Made by a program: the position numbers and the translations under genes
Notes under the pieces: generated by a model
What the model saw: the letters and a program-made list of their open reading frames with translations, nothing else
The model's database searches: none
What the model was told of the DNA's origin: nothing
Shown: one piece after another, positions 8,931-17,037 of the stretch
How positions within the stretch are numbered: position 1 is the first letter of the stretch
How the letters are laid out: every line of letters starts with the position of its first letter
Assembly: GCA_026913215.1 (NCBI GenBank)
Contig: JAPTYK010000001.1
Coordinates: 5,766,001-5,830,000, forward strand
From: Streptomyces diastatochromogenes
GTDB taxonomy: Bacteria > Actinomycetota > Actinomycetes > Streptomycetales > Streptomycetaceae
DNA: 64,000 nucleotides
Direction: 5' to 3'

Positions 8931-11382
8931 CCCGTCGGGCCCGCCACCACGTCGACCGGCTTCGGGAGCGGAGTGCCCGAGCCGTCGCGGCGGGGGTCGG
9001 GGCGGGCAGCTCCACCGGGGCGCCGGTCTTCTGGGCGGCGCGGGCCGGGGTGGTGCCGGCCCAGGCCAGGATCAGGACGTCCTCGCCCTTCAGGAAGCGC
9101 TGGCAGCGGACACCGCCCGTCGCGCGGCCCTTGCGCGGGTACTGGTCGAAGGGGGTCAGCTTCGCCGACGTGCCCGCCGAGGAGTCCAGGGTGCCCGTGG
9201 AGCCCGCGACGGTGAAGACGACGGCGTCCGCCGCCGGGTCCACCGCCGTGAACGAGATGACGTCGGCGCCGGCGGTGAGCTTGATGCCCGCCATGCCGCC
9301 CGCCGGACGGCCCTGGGGCCGCACCTGCGAGGCCTGGTAGCGCAGCAGCTGGGCGTCGGAGGTGATGAAGACCAGGTCCTCCTCGCCCGTCCGCAGCTCC
9401 GTCGCGCCGACGATCCGGTCACCGTCCTTGAGGGTGATGACCTCCAGCTCGTCCTTGTTCGCCGGGTAGTCCGGCACCACGCGCTTCACCACGCCCTGGA
9501 GCGTGCCGAGGGCGAGGCCCGGGAGGACTCGTCCAGCGTGGTCAGGCAGACCACCGTCTCGTCCGCCTCCAGGAGAGGAACTCCGCCAGTGGCGCGCCGC
9601 CCGCCAGGTTCGGGGCGCTCGCGGTGTCCGGCAGCTGTGGCAGGTCGATCACCGCGAGCCGCAGCAGCCGGCCGGCCGAGGTCACGACGCCGACGTCACC
9701 GCGCTGGGTGGCGGCCACCGCCGAGACGATCACGTCGTGCTTGGCGCGCGCCGCGTCCGGGTCGACCGGGGGCAGCTCCGCCGTCGCCGTACGGGCCAGC
9801 AGGCCGGTCGAGGAGAGCAGCACCCGGCACGGGTCGTCCGCGACCTCCAGGGACACGGCCGCGACGGGCGCGCCCGCCGACTCCAGGAGGACCGTGCGCC
9901 GGTCCGTGGCGAACCTCTTGGCGACCGCCGCCAGTTCCGCCGAGACCAGCTTGCGCAGCTCGGTGTCGGATTCGAGGATCCCGGTCAGCTCGTCGATCTC
10001 GCCGTTGAGGCGGTCGCGCTCGGTCTCCAGCTCGATGCGGTCGAACTTGGTGAGGCGGCGCAGCGGGTGTCCAGGATGTACTGCGTCTGGATCTCGCTCA
10101 GCGAGAAGCGCTCCATCAGGCGCTCCTTGGCCTGGGCGGAGTTCTCGCTCTCCCGGATGAGCCGGATGACCTCGTCGATGTCGAGCAGCGCGACGAGGAG
10201 GCCCTCGACCAGGTGGAGCCGGTCGCTCTTCTTGGTGCGGCGGAACTCGGAGCGGCGCCGGACCACCTCGAAGCGGTGGTCGAGGTAGACCTCCAGGAGT
10301 TCCTTGAGGCCGAGGGTGAGGGGCTGTCCGTCGACCAGCGCCACGTTGTTGATGCCGAAGGACTCCTCCATCGGCGTCAGCTTGTAGAGCTGCTCCAGGA
10401 CCGCCTCCGGCACGAAGCCGTTCTTGATCTCGATGACCAGGCGGAGGCCGTGGCTGCGGTCGGTGAGGTCCTTGACGTCCGCGATGCCCTGGAGCTTCTT
10501 GGAGCCGACCAGGTCCTTGATCTTGGAGACGACCTTCTCGGGGCCGACCGTGAAGGGCAGCTCGGTCACGACGATGCCCTTGCGGCGGGCCGTGACGGTC
10601 TCCACGGTCGCGGTGGCGCGGATCTTGAAGGAGCCGCGGCCCGACGCGTACGCGTCCTTGATGCCGGAGAGGCCGACGATCCGGCCGCCGGTGGGCAGGT
10701 CGGGGCCGGGCACGAAGCGCATCAGCGCTTCGAGGTCGGCGTTGGGGTAGCGGATCAGGTGGCGGGCGGCCGCGACGACCTCGCCCAGGTTGTGCGGGGG
10801 CATGTTCGTCGCCATGCCGACCGCGATCCCGGACGCGCCGTTGACCAGCAGGTTCGGGTAGGCGGCGGGGAGCGCGACCGGCTCCTGCTCCTGGCCGTCG
10901 TAGTTCGGCGTGAAGTCGACCGTGTCCTCGTCGATGGACTCGGTCATGAGCAGCGCGGCCGGGGCCATGCGCGACTCGGTGTACCGCATGGCGGCCGGCG
11001 GGTCGTCGTTGCCCAGGGAACCGAAGTTCCCGTGGCCGTCGACGAGCGGGAGCCGCATGGAGAAGGGCTGTGCCATGCGGACCATCGCGTCGTAGATCGA
11101 CGCGTCGCCGTGCGGGTGGAGCTTGCCCATGACCTCGCCGACGACACGGGCGCACTTGACGAAGCCGCGGTCGGGACGGAGCCCCATCTCGCCCATCTGG
11201 TAGACGATGCGCCGCTGGACGGGCTTCATGCCGTCGCGGGCGTCGGGGAGGGCGCGCGAGTAGATCACCGAGTACGCGTACTCGAGGAAGGAGCCCTGCA
11301 TCTCGTCGACCACGTCGATGTCGAGGATCCTCTCCTCGTACGCGTCGTCCGGCGGCGGTGTCTTCGTGCTGCGGCGGGCCAT
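8927..11382 (-). CDS. parC: DNA topoisomerase IV subunit A (four frameshifts)
   Basis: Repaired length 819 residues. The breakage-reunion domain is clear: GMKPVQRRIVYQMGEMGLR, the quinolone-pocket region HPHGDASIYDAMVRMAQ and catalytic Tyr134 in AMRYTESRMA. A coiled-coil (VVRRRSEFRRTKK, LTKFDRIELETERDRL) and a beta-pinwheel C-terminal domain follow. With ParE it decatenates daughter chromosomes. Frames break at about 10063 (C lost in GACACCCGC on the coding strand), 9568, 9528 (C lost in TCCTCCCGGG) and 8998 (G lost). Four restored bases give one protein ending GTPLPKPVDVVAGPTG. No real pseudogene is likely, because this function is essential. Start ATG 11382 has GGAG upstream. Confidence 0.9.
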
Positions 11383-11563
11383 CGCGGCTGCGGCTCCTTC
11401 ACCAACAAGGTTGATCTGACGCGGACCATTGTGGACCGTGCCACCGACAACGCCGACCGCGACCCGGAAGAGGGACATCGCGAAGGATGGGGAACTTCGC
11501 CAGGTGTCGGCGCGCTTGCATACAGTGGCAGGACTTTTTCACATCGCGATCGAAGGGACGTAC
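11383..11563 (+). promoter_or_regulatory. Divergent promoter region parC / M16 peptidase operon
   Basis: 180 nt between divergent starts. A TACAGT hexamer (11521-11526) matches the TANNNT -10 consensus facing the peptidase genes, and AAGGGA (11553-11558) precedes ATG 11564. The -35 is not convincing. Confidence 0.35.
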
Positions 11564-12908
11564 ATGCCCATGGGTCACACGGCCACGGCCGAGGCCGGCT
11601 CCGGCGGCCTGACAGCGACCGAGCACCGGTTGGCGAACGGCCTGCGCGTGGTGCTCTCCGAGGACCACCTGACCCCGGTCGCCGCGGTCTGCCTCTGGTA
11701 CGACGTCGGCTCGCGCCACGAGGTCAAGGGCCGCACGGGCCTCGCCCACCTCTTCGAGCACCTGATGTTCCAGGGCTCGAAGCAGGTCCACGGGAACGGC
11801 CACTTCGAGCTGGTGCAGGGCGCCGGCGGCTCGCTCAACGGCACGACCAGCTTCGAGCGCACCAACTACTTCGAGACCATGCCCACGCACCAGCTGGAGC
11901 TCGCGCTCTGGCTGGAGGCCGACCGCATGGGCTCGCTGCTCGCCGCCCTGGACGACGAGTCCATGGAGAACCAGCGGGACGTCGTCAAGAACGAGCGCCG
12001 CCAGCGCTACGACAACGTGCCGTACGGCACGGCCTTCGAGAAGCTGACCGCCCTCGCGTACCCGGAGGGCCACCCGTACCACCACACGCCGATCGGCTCC
12101 ATGGCCGACCTGGACGCGGCGACCCTGGAGGACGCGCGGAACTTCTTCCGCACGTACTACGCCCCGAACAACGCCGTGCTGTCCGTGGTCGGCGACATCG
12201 ACCCGGTGCAGACGCTCGCCTGGGTCGAGAAGTACTTCGGCTCCATCCCCGCCCACGACGGCAAGCCCGAGCCGCGCCCCGGCGACCTGCCCGAGGTCAT
12301 CGGCGAGCAGCTCCGCGAGGTCGTCGAGGAGGAGGTCCCGGCCCGTGCGCTGATGGCCGCCTACCGCCTGCCGCACGACGGCACGCGCGCGTGCGACGCC
12401 GCCGACCTGGCCCTGACGGTGCTGGGCGGCGGGAGTCCTCCGCCTGCACAACCGTCTGGTCCGCCGCGACCGCACGGCCGTCGCCGCCGGTTTCGGCCTG
12501 CTGCGGCTCGCCGGGGCGCCCTCGCTGGGCTGGCTGGACGTCAAGACCTCCGGGGGCGTCGAGGTCCCGCAGATCGAGGCGGCCGTCGACGAGGAGCTCG
12601 CCCGGTTCGCCGCCGAGGGCCCCACGCCCGAGGAGATGGAGCGCGCGCAGGCCCAGTTGGAGCGCGAGTGGCTGGACCGGCTCGGCACCGTCGCGGGCCG
12701 CGCGGACGAACTGTGCCGGTTCGCCGTGCTGTTCGGCGACCCGCAGCTCGCCCTGACCGCCGTCGACCGGGTCCTGGAGATCACCGCCGACGAGGTGCGG
12801 GAGGTCGCCGCGGCGAAGCTGCGCCCCGACAACCGCGCGGTGCTCGTCTACGAGCCGGTGGCCCCCGAACAGAGCGACAGCGACGAGGAAGAGGGAGCGG
12901 ACCAGTGA
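11564..12908 (+). CDS. M16 family zinc peptidase, catalytic subunit (two-base frameshift)
   Basis: Repaired length 448 residues. Carries the inverted zinc motif HLFEH (HxxEH) at about residues 64-68, with the distal zinc-ligand Glu in the NQRDVVKNERRQR region some 75 residues on, typical of pitrilysin/MPP-type M16B peptidases. The frame breaks at about 12428-12440: restoring a G in GGGAG and a C in TCCTCCG recovers the conserved GGGESSRLHNRLV block. The C-terminal M16_C domain (PTPEEMERAQAQLE...) follows. Start ATG 11564 has AAGGGA upstream; a second ATG lies at 11570. Stop and next start overlap as GTGA, so the two M16 subunits are co-translated and probably form one heterodimer. Confidence 0.87.
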
Positions 12909-14300
12909 CCGACGCTGCCGCGTCTTTGACGAGCATGGACTTCCACCCGCAGCCCCAGCCGGGCGCCCCGAAGCCGTGGGCCTTCCCGGCGCCGGACCGC
13001 GGAAGCTGGACAACGGCCTGACCGTGCTCACCAGCCACCGCCCCGGCCAGCAGGTCGTCGCCGTGGAGATCTTCCTGCCGGCCCCGCTGGACGCCGAGCC
13101 CGCCGGTCTCGACGGTGTCGCGACCATCATGGCCCGCGCGCTCTCGAGGGCACCGCCGAGCACAGCGCCGAGGAGTTCGCGGCCGAGCTGGAGCGCTGCG
13201 GCGCCACGCTCGACGCGCACGCCGACCACCCGGGCGTACGGGTCTCCCTGGAGGTCCCGGTCTCCCGGCTGTCCAAGGCGCTCGGCCTGCTCTCCGAGGC
13301 CCTGATCGCCCCGGCGTTCCTAGAGACCGAGATCGAGCGCCTGGTGCGCAACCGTCTCGACGAGATCCCGCACGAGACGGCCAACCCGGGCCGCCGCGCC
13401 GCGAAGCAGCTCTCCAAGGAGCTGTTCCCGGCCGAGTCCCGGTTGTCCCGGCCGCGCCAGGGCACCGAGGAGACCGTCGAGCGCATCGACGCCGCCGCCG
13501 TCCGCGCCTTCTACGAGGCGTACGTCCGGCCGGGCACGGCCACCGCCGTGGTCGTCGGCGACCTGACCGGCGTCGACCTGGACAAGGTCCTCGCCGAGAC
13601 GCTGGGCGCCTGGACCGGCGAGCCGGCCGAGCCGCTCCCGATGCCGCCGATCACCGCCGACGACACCGGACGGGTCGTCATCGTGGACCGTCCCGGCGCC
13701 GTGCAGACGCAGCTGCTGATCGGCCGGGTCGGCCCGGACCGGCACGACCGCGTCTGGCCGGCGCAGGTCCTCGGCACGTACTGCCTCGGCGGCACCCTGA
13801 CCTCGCGTCTGGACCGGGTCCTGCGCGAGGAGAAGGGCTACACGTACGGCGTGCGGGCCTTCGGCCAGGTGCTCCGCTCGGACGCCGGGGGGAACGGCGC
13901 GTCGATGCTCGCCATCAGCGGATCCGTCGACACCCCCAACACGGGCCCGGCGCTGGACGACCTGTGGAAGGTGCTGCGCACGCTGGCCGCCGAGGGGCTG
14001 ACGGACGCCGAGCGCGAGACGGCCGTGCAGAACCTGGTGGGGGTGGCGCCCCTCAAGTACGAGACCGCCGCCTCCGTCGCCGGGACGCTCGCCGACCAGG
14101 TGGAGCAGCACCTCCCGGACGACTTCCAGGCCCAGTTGTACGCGCGCCTGGCCGAGACCGGCACGGTCGAGGCGACGGCCGCCGTGGTCAGCGCCTTCCC
14201 GGTGGACCGGCTCGTCACCGTCCTCGTCGGCGACGCGGCGCAGATCGCGGAGCCGGTGCGTGCGCTCGGCATCGGTGAAGTGACCGTCGTGACCGGCTGA
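12905..14300 (+). CDS. M16 family peptidase-like protein, non-catalytic subunit (two frameshifts)
   Basis: Repaired length 465 residues. Same fold as its neighbour, but the position of HxxEH is replaced (GLDGVATIMARALSEG), so it should not bind the catalytic zinc. It keeps the substrate-binding Arg/Tyr region SRLDRVLREEKGYTYGVRAF that M16B partner subunits supply in trans. Frames break at about 12996 (G lost in CGCGGAAG) and about 13146 (G lost in CTCGAGGG). GTG 12905 overlaps the previous stop. The likely product is the R/Y subunit of a cytoplasmic MPP-like heterodimer; the substrate is unknown. Confidence 0.84.
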
Positions 14301-14324
14301 TTCCGGCCCCGGCGCGACAACGGC

Positions 14325-14354
14325 GGACCCCGACGGCATAGTTCGTCGGGGTCC
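14325..14354 (+). terminator. Terminator after the M16 pair
   Basis: 11-bp perfect stem GGACCCCGACG / CGTCGGGGTCC with an 8-nt loop, 25 nt past the stop codon. Confidence 0.75.
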
Positions 14355-14425
14355 TCCGCTTTGTCCGTATTGGGGGCAAGGATGATCGTTTGCCCTGTGG
14401 CATGTCTTACAAAAACCCTGTCTGG

Positions 14426-14455
14426 TTGGTGATTGAAAGACGATCCGCATAGCGT
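14426..14455 (+). promoter_or_regulatory. Candidate promoter of the riboswitch-M23 transcript
   Basis: TTGGTG (14426-14431), an 18-nt spacer and TAGCGT (14450-14455) fit a sigma-70 type promoter and would start the transcript some 50 nt before the riboswitch. Confidence 0.4.
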
Positions 14456-14510
14456 CGAACCGGCTGTTCGTCAGTTGCACGTGCCGCAACCGCGGCATCG
14501 GACAGTCATC

Positions 14511-14657
14511 GCCGAGTCCCCGTCAGGCGCGAGCCTGGGGAGCCGGGGACCCATACGCAGTCCCTGGGGTGAATCGGGCGCCTTCGTCTCGTACGGAGGG
14601 GCTCGTAGGAGACCTTCCTGCTCCGAACCCGTCAGCTAACCCGGTAGGCGAGAGGGA
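14511..14657 (+). ncRNA. ydaO/yuaA (cyclic di-AMP) riboswitch
   Basis: The 5' leader of the M23 peptidase gene contains the signature blocks of the ydaO-yuaA class in order: GAGCCGGGGACCC (about 14539-14552), GGGGTGAATC (about 14566-14575) and the hallmark GAACCCGTCAGCTAACC (about 14625-14641), closing with GGTAGGCG. Established knowledge: this class binds c-di-AMP and acts as an OFF switch. In actinomycetes it precedes cell-wall hydrolases such as rpfA and NlpC/M23 genes. The aptamer ends some 25 nt before the start codon, so control may be by transcription termination or by blocking the GGGAAGGAAAGG ribosome site. Boundaries are approximate. Confidence 0.92.
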
Positions 14658-14677
14658 AGGAAAGGACCAGCCCCTAC

Positions 14678-15448
14678 ATGGCGTTCACCCGTGCCACCGG
14701 GAAGCATCGTGCTCCGAGCCGGATGGCGCGCCGCGGCGTGGGCATCGCCGGCGCCGCGACGCTGGCCACCACCGGCGTCATCGGAACCCTCGCCTCCCCG
14801 GCGCTCGCCGCCGACACGGACCACCGCTCCGCCGAGGACACCGGTCTCACCCAGGTGATCACCGAGGACTCCCTCGTCGACCGGATCAACGCCCAGGCCG
14901 CCGCCCAGGAGCAGGAGGCCGTCGAGGCCATCGCCAAGGCGAAGGCCAAGGCCGAGGCCGAGCGCAAGGCCGAGGCCCGCGCCAAGGAGATCCGGCTGGA
15001 GCGCCAGCGCGCCGCCCGTGAGGCCGAGCGCCGCCGCCTGGCCTCCTTCCAGGCCCCCGTCGCCGGCTCGTACGTCTCCACCGGCTACAAGACCGGCGGC
15101 TCGCTCTGGTCCTCCGGCCACCACTCCGGCATCGACTTCCACGCCGCCTACGGCACCCGGGTCGTCTCCGTCGGCTCCGGCACCGTCGTCGAGGCCGGCT
15201 GGGGCGGCGCGTACGGCAACAACATCGTCATCCGGATGAACGACGGCACGTACACCCAGTACGGGCACCTCTCCTCCATCGGGGTCTACGTCGGCCAGAC
15301 CGTCGAGCCGGGCCAGCAGATCGGCATCTCGGGTTCGAGCGGCAACTCCACCGGCCCGCACCTCCACTTCGAGGCGCGCACGAGCCCCGACTACGGCTCG
15401 GACATCAACCCGATCACGTACCTCCGCTCCCGCGGCGTCAACGTCTGA
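14678..15448 (+). CDS. Secreted M23-family cell-wall endopeptidase (LytM domain)
   Basis: 256 residues, intact. A twin-Arg-like basic N-terminus and hydrophobic segment (about 18-42) end in SPALA, a likely signal-peptidase site. An Ala/Glu/Lys/Arg coiled-coil (about 70-122) leads to the LytM domain. The zinc ligands are visible: His149-x3-Asp153 in GHHSGIDF, His197 in QYGHLSS and the HLH of GPHLHFEA (228-230). Such enzymes cut the cross-bridges of peptidoglycan outside the membrane. Expression is expected to fall when c-di-AMP is high because of the upstream riboswitch. Start ATG 14678 follows an AAGGAAAGGA ribosome site. A strong terminator follows. Confidence 0.92.
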   Translation: MAFTRATGKHRAPSRMARRGVGIAGAATLATTGVIGTLASPALAADTDHRSAEDTGLTQVITEDSLVDRINAQAAAQEQEAVEAIAKAKAKAEAERKAEARAKEIRLERQRAAREAERRRLASFQAPVAGSYVSTGYKTGGSLWSSGHHSGIDFHAAYGTRVVSVGSGTVVEAGWGGAYGNNIVIRMNDGTYTQYGHLSSIGVYVGQTVEPGQQIGISGSSGNSTGPHLHFEARTSPDYGSDINPITYLRSRGVNV

Positions 15449-15478
15449 CCCCGTCCGGACCCGCTCCGGACCGCGTCG

Positions 15479-15514
15479 CGAAAGCCCCGGCTCGTACTGA
15501 GCCGGGGCTTTTCG
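15479..15514. terminator. Terminator after M23 peptidase gene
   Basis: Stem AAAGCCCCGGCTC / GAGCCGGGGCTTT with a 5-nt loop and a short T-run on the + strand (CTTTTCG). Confidence 0.85.
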
Positions 15515-15643
15515 CTGGCCAAAAGATATCCATGGAATCCGCTGGGGCATCGGAAATTCCGGCGCACTGCAATAGAGTCGCGAACCGGGCGCAGAACAGG
15601 CGCCGGTCGAATGGACTCACGCGGACCAAGGCGGAGGTCGGAC

Positions 15644-16282
15644 ATGCGTATTCCCGCGCATTCGGTATGCACGGCGATCCGGGACGACATCGTCTCCGGC
15701 GTGTACGAGCGGGGGAGCCGGCTGACCGAGGAACAGCTCGCCCGCCGGTACGGGGTCTCCCGGGTCCCGGTCCGCGAGGCGCTGCGCACCCTGGAGTCCG
15801 AGGGTTTCGTCGTCACCCGCCGCCACGCGGGCGCCCATGTCGCCGAGCCGACCGAGCAGGAGGCCGGCGACCTGCTCGACATGCGGGTGCTGCTCGAACC
15901 GCTGGGGGCCGCGCGGGCCGCCCAGCGGCGCACCGAGGCCCACCTCAAGGTGCTGCGCGGCCTGGTCAGGCTGGGGCAGGAGCGGGCCAGGCGCGGCCAG
16001 GGCGAAGATCTCCGCTCGCTGGGCGGCTGGTTCCACGAGACGCTCGCGCAGGCTTCCGGGAGCCCGGCCCTGACGGCGCTGCTCACCCAGCTGCGGCACA
16101 AGATCGCCTGGACGCACGTGGTCGACCAGCCCGCCGAGCCGGTGGAGGCCTGGGCCGAGCGCGGCGCGATCGTCGACGCCGTGGCGCGCGGCGACGCCGA
16201 GCGGGCGAGGGCGCTGACCGCGCTGCACGCGGAACGCTCGCTGCCGCTGCACCGGATCAAAGGACGGAGCGCGGCCGTGTGA
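15644..16282 (+). CDS. GntR-family (FadR/FCD-type) transcriptional regulator
   Basis: 212 residues, intact. The N-terminal winged helix-turn-helix is plain: SRLTEEQLARRYGVSRVPVREALRTLESEGFV in residues about 25-57. An all-helical FCD effector domain follows (residues about 75-205), the class that binds small carboxylates or sugar derivatives. ATG 15644 is chosen for its GGAGG at 15633-15637; an ATG 33 nt upstream lacks a site. A TAGAGT at 15573-15578 may be the -10 of its promoter. It is convergent to ptsH, but a control link is not shown by the sequence. Confidence 0.85.
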   Translation: MRIPAHSVCTAIRDDIVSGVYERGSRLTEEQLARRYGVSRVPVREALRTLESEGFVVTRRHAGAHVAEPTEQEAGDLLDMRVLLEPLGAARAAQRRTEAHLKVLRGLVRLGQERARRGQGEDLRSLGGWFHETLAQASGSPALTALLTQLRHKIAWTHVVDQPAEPVEAWAERGAIVDAVARGDAERARALTALHAERSLPLHRIKGRSAAV

Positions 16283-16370
16283 GCCTTTCGCAACATGCCG
16301 TCAACACGACGAGTGCCCGGAATTAACAAGCCCACCGTATACAAAGAATAGGCATTCGGCCGCGTTTTCC

Positions 16371-16493
16371 TGCTGCCCGGAATGCGCTGCTCGGAATGCG
16401 CCGCCCGGAACGTGCTGCCCCGAATGCGCTGCCCGGAATATGGCGCCCGGAACGTTCCGCCCGGACGTGCCGCCGGGAACATGCCGCCCGGAA
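16371..16493. repeat. 14-bp tandem minisatellite (about 9 degenerate units)
   Basis: Nine consecutive units follow the pattern TGCGCTGCCCGGAA with a few substitutions and one unit shortened to 13 nt. They lie in the gap between the convergent GntR gene and ptsH. Because 14 is not a multiple of three the array does not keep a reading frame, so it is not coding. Confidence 0.8.
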
Positions 16494-16509
16494 ACGGGTC
16501 CGGTTCACG

Positions 16510-16553
16510 CACATGGCCGTGGCCGCCGGAATTCCGGCGGCCACGGCCATGTG
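16510..16553. terminator. Perfect 44-nt palindrome, probable bidirectional terminator
   Basis: Two 22-nt arms meeting at CCGGAATTCCGG with no loop and no mismatch: the left arm starts CACATGGCCGTGG and the right arm ends CCACGGCCATGTG. It lies 18 nt past the ptsH stop and after the GntR gene. Confidence 0.75.
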
Positions 16554-16570
16554 TCGTGCGGGGGACCGGG

Positions 16571-16852
16571 TCAGACGGTCTCGGGGAGCTCGTCCAGGCC
16601 CTCGGCGACCAGCTTCGCCAGGCGGTCGAGCGCGGCCTCGGCGCCGTCGGCCTCGGACGCGAGGACGATCTCCTCGCCGCCCTGCGCGCCCAGACCGAGC
16701 ACCGCGAGCATGGAGGCGGCGTTCACGGGGGTGCCGTCGGACTTGGCGATCGTCACCGGCACGCCGGAGGCCGTGGCGGCACGGACGAAGATGGACGCGG
16801 GGCGGGCGTGCAGGCCCTCGGCCCAGCCGACGTTGACGCGGCGCTCAGCCAT
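16571..16852 (-). CDS. ptsH: Phosphocarrier protein HPr of the PTS
   Basis: 93 residues, intact. The active-site histidine is His15 in the signature GLHARPAS; the regulatory-serine region NAASMLAVLGL is at residues about 44-54. HPr takes phosphate from enzyme I (PEP-dependent) and passes it to EIIA proteins in the cytosol, for GlcNAc and fructose uptake in Streptomyces. ATG 16852 is preceded by GAAGGG. A DasR-like operator lies 26 nt upstream, which fits the known control of pts genes by DasR. Single gene, ended by the long palindrome. Confidence 0.95.
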   Translation of the reverse strand: MAERRVNVGWAEGLHARPASIFVRAATASGVPVTIAKSDGTPVNAASMLAVLGLGAQGGEEIVLASEADGAEAALDRLAKLVAEGLDELPETV

Positions 16853-16877
16853 GGTGTTGCCCTTCAAGTCTCAAGCG

Positions 16878-16893
16878 GGTTGTCTAGACCAGT
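16878..16893 (-). promoter_or_regulatory. Candidate DasR operator (dre site) upstream of ptsH
   Basis: On the coding strand ACTGGTCTAGACAACC, compared with the published dre consensus A(G/C)TGGTCTAGACCA(G/C)T: 14 of 16 positions agree, including the whole GGTCTAGAC core. It sits between the promoter side and the ribosome site of ptsH. Confidence 0.75.
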
Positions 16894-17025
16894 CTCTCAC
16901 GGGTTGCGCGGTGCTCGCACCGACCTTCGGCCCGGCCCGGACCGCCCTTCGGCCCGACCTGCCTGGCAACACCTTGCCTCGCGCACCCCCGCCCCGCGAC
17001 CGGTGCCGCAGTCGTGTCGCGGCCG

Positions 17026-17031
17026 TAGGCT
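17026..17031 (+). promoter_or_regulatory. -10 element of a leaderless transcript
   Basis: TAGGCT ends 6 nt before ATG 17038 and no ribosome site is present, so transcription probably starts at or next to the start codon. Confidence 0.5.
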
Positions 17032-17037
17032 GACCCC

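Noticed and set aside
16323..16550. 75-residue Arg/Ala-rich minus-strand frame
   Set aside because: It is the 14-bp repeat array and palindrome read as protein; the period is not a multiple of three.
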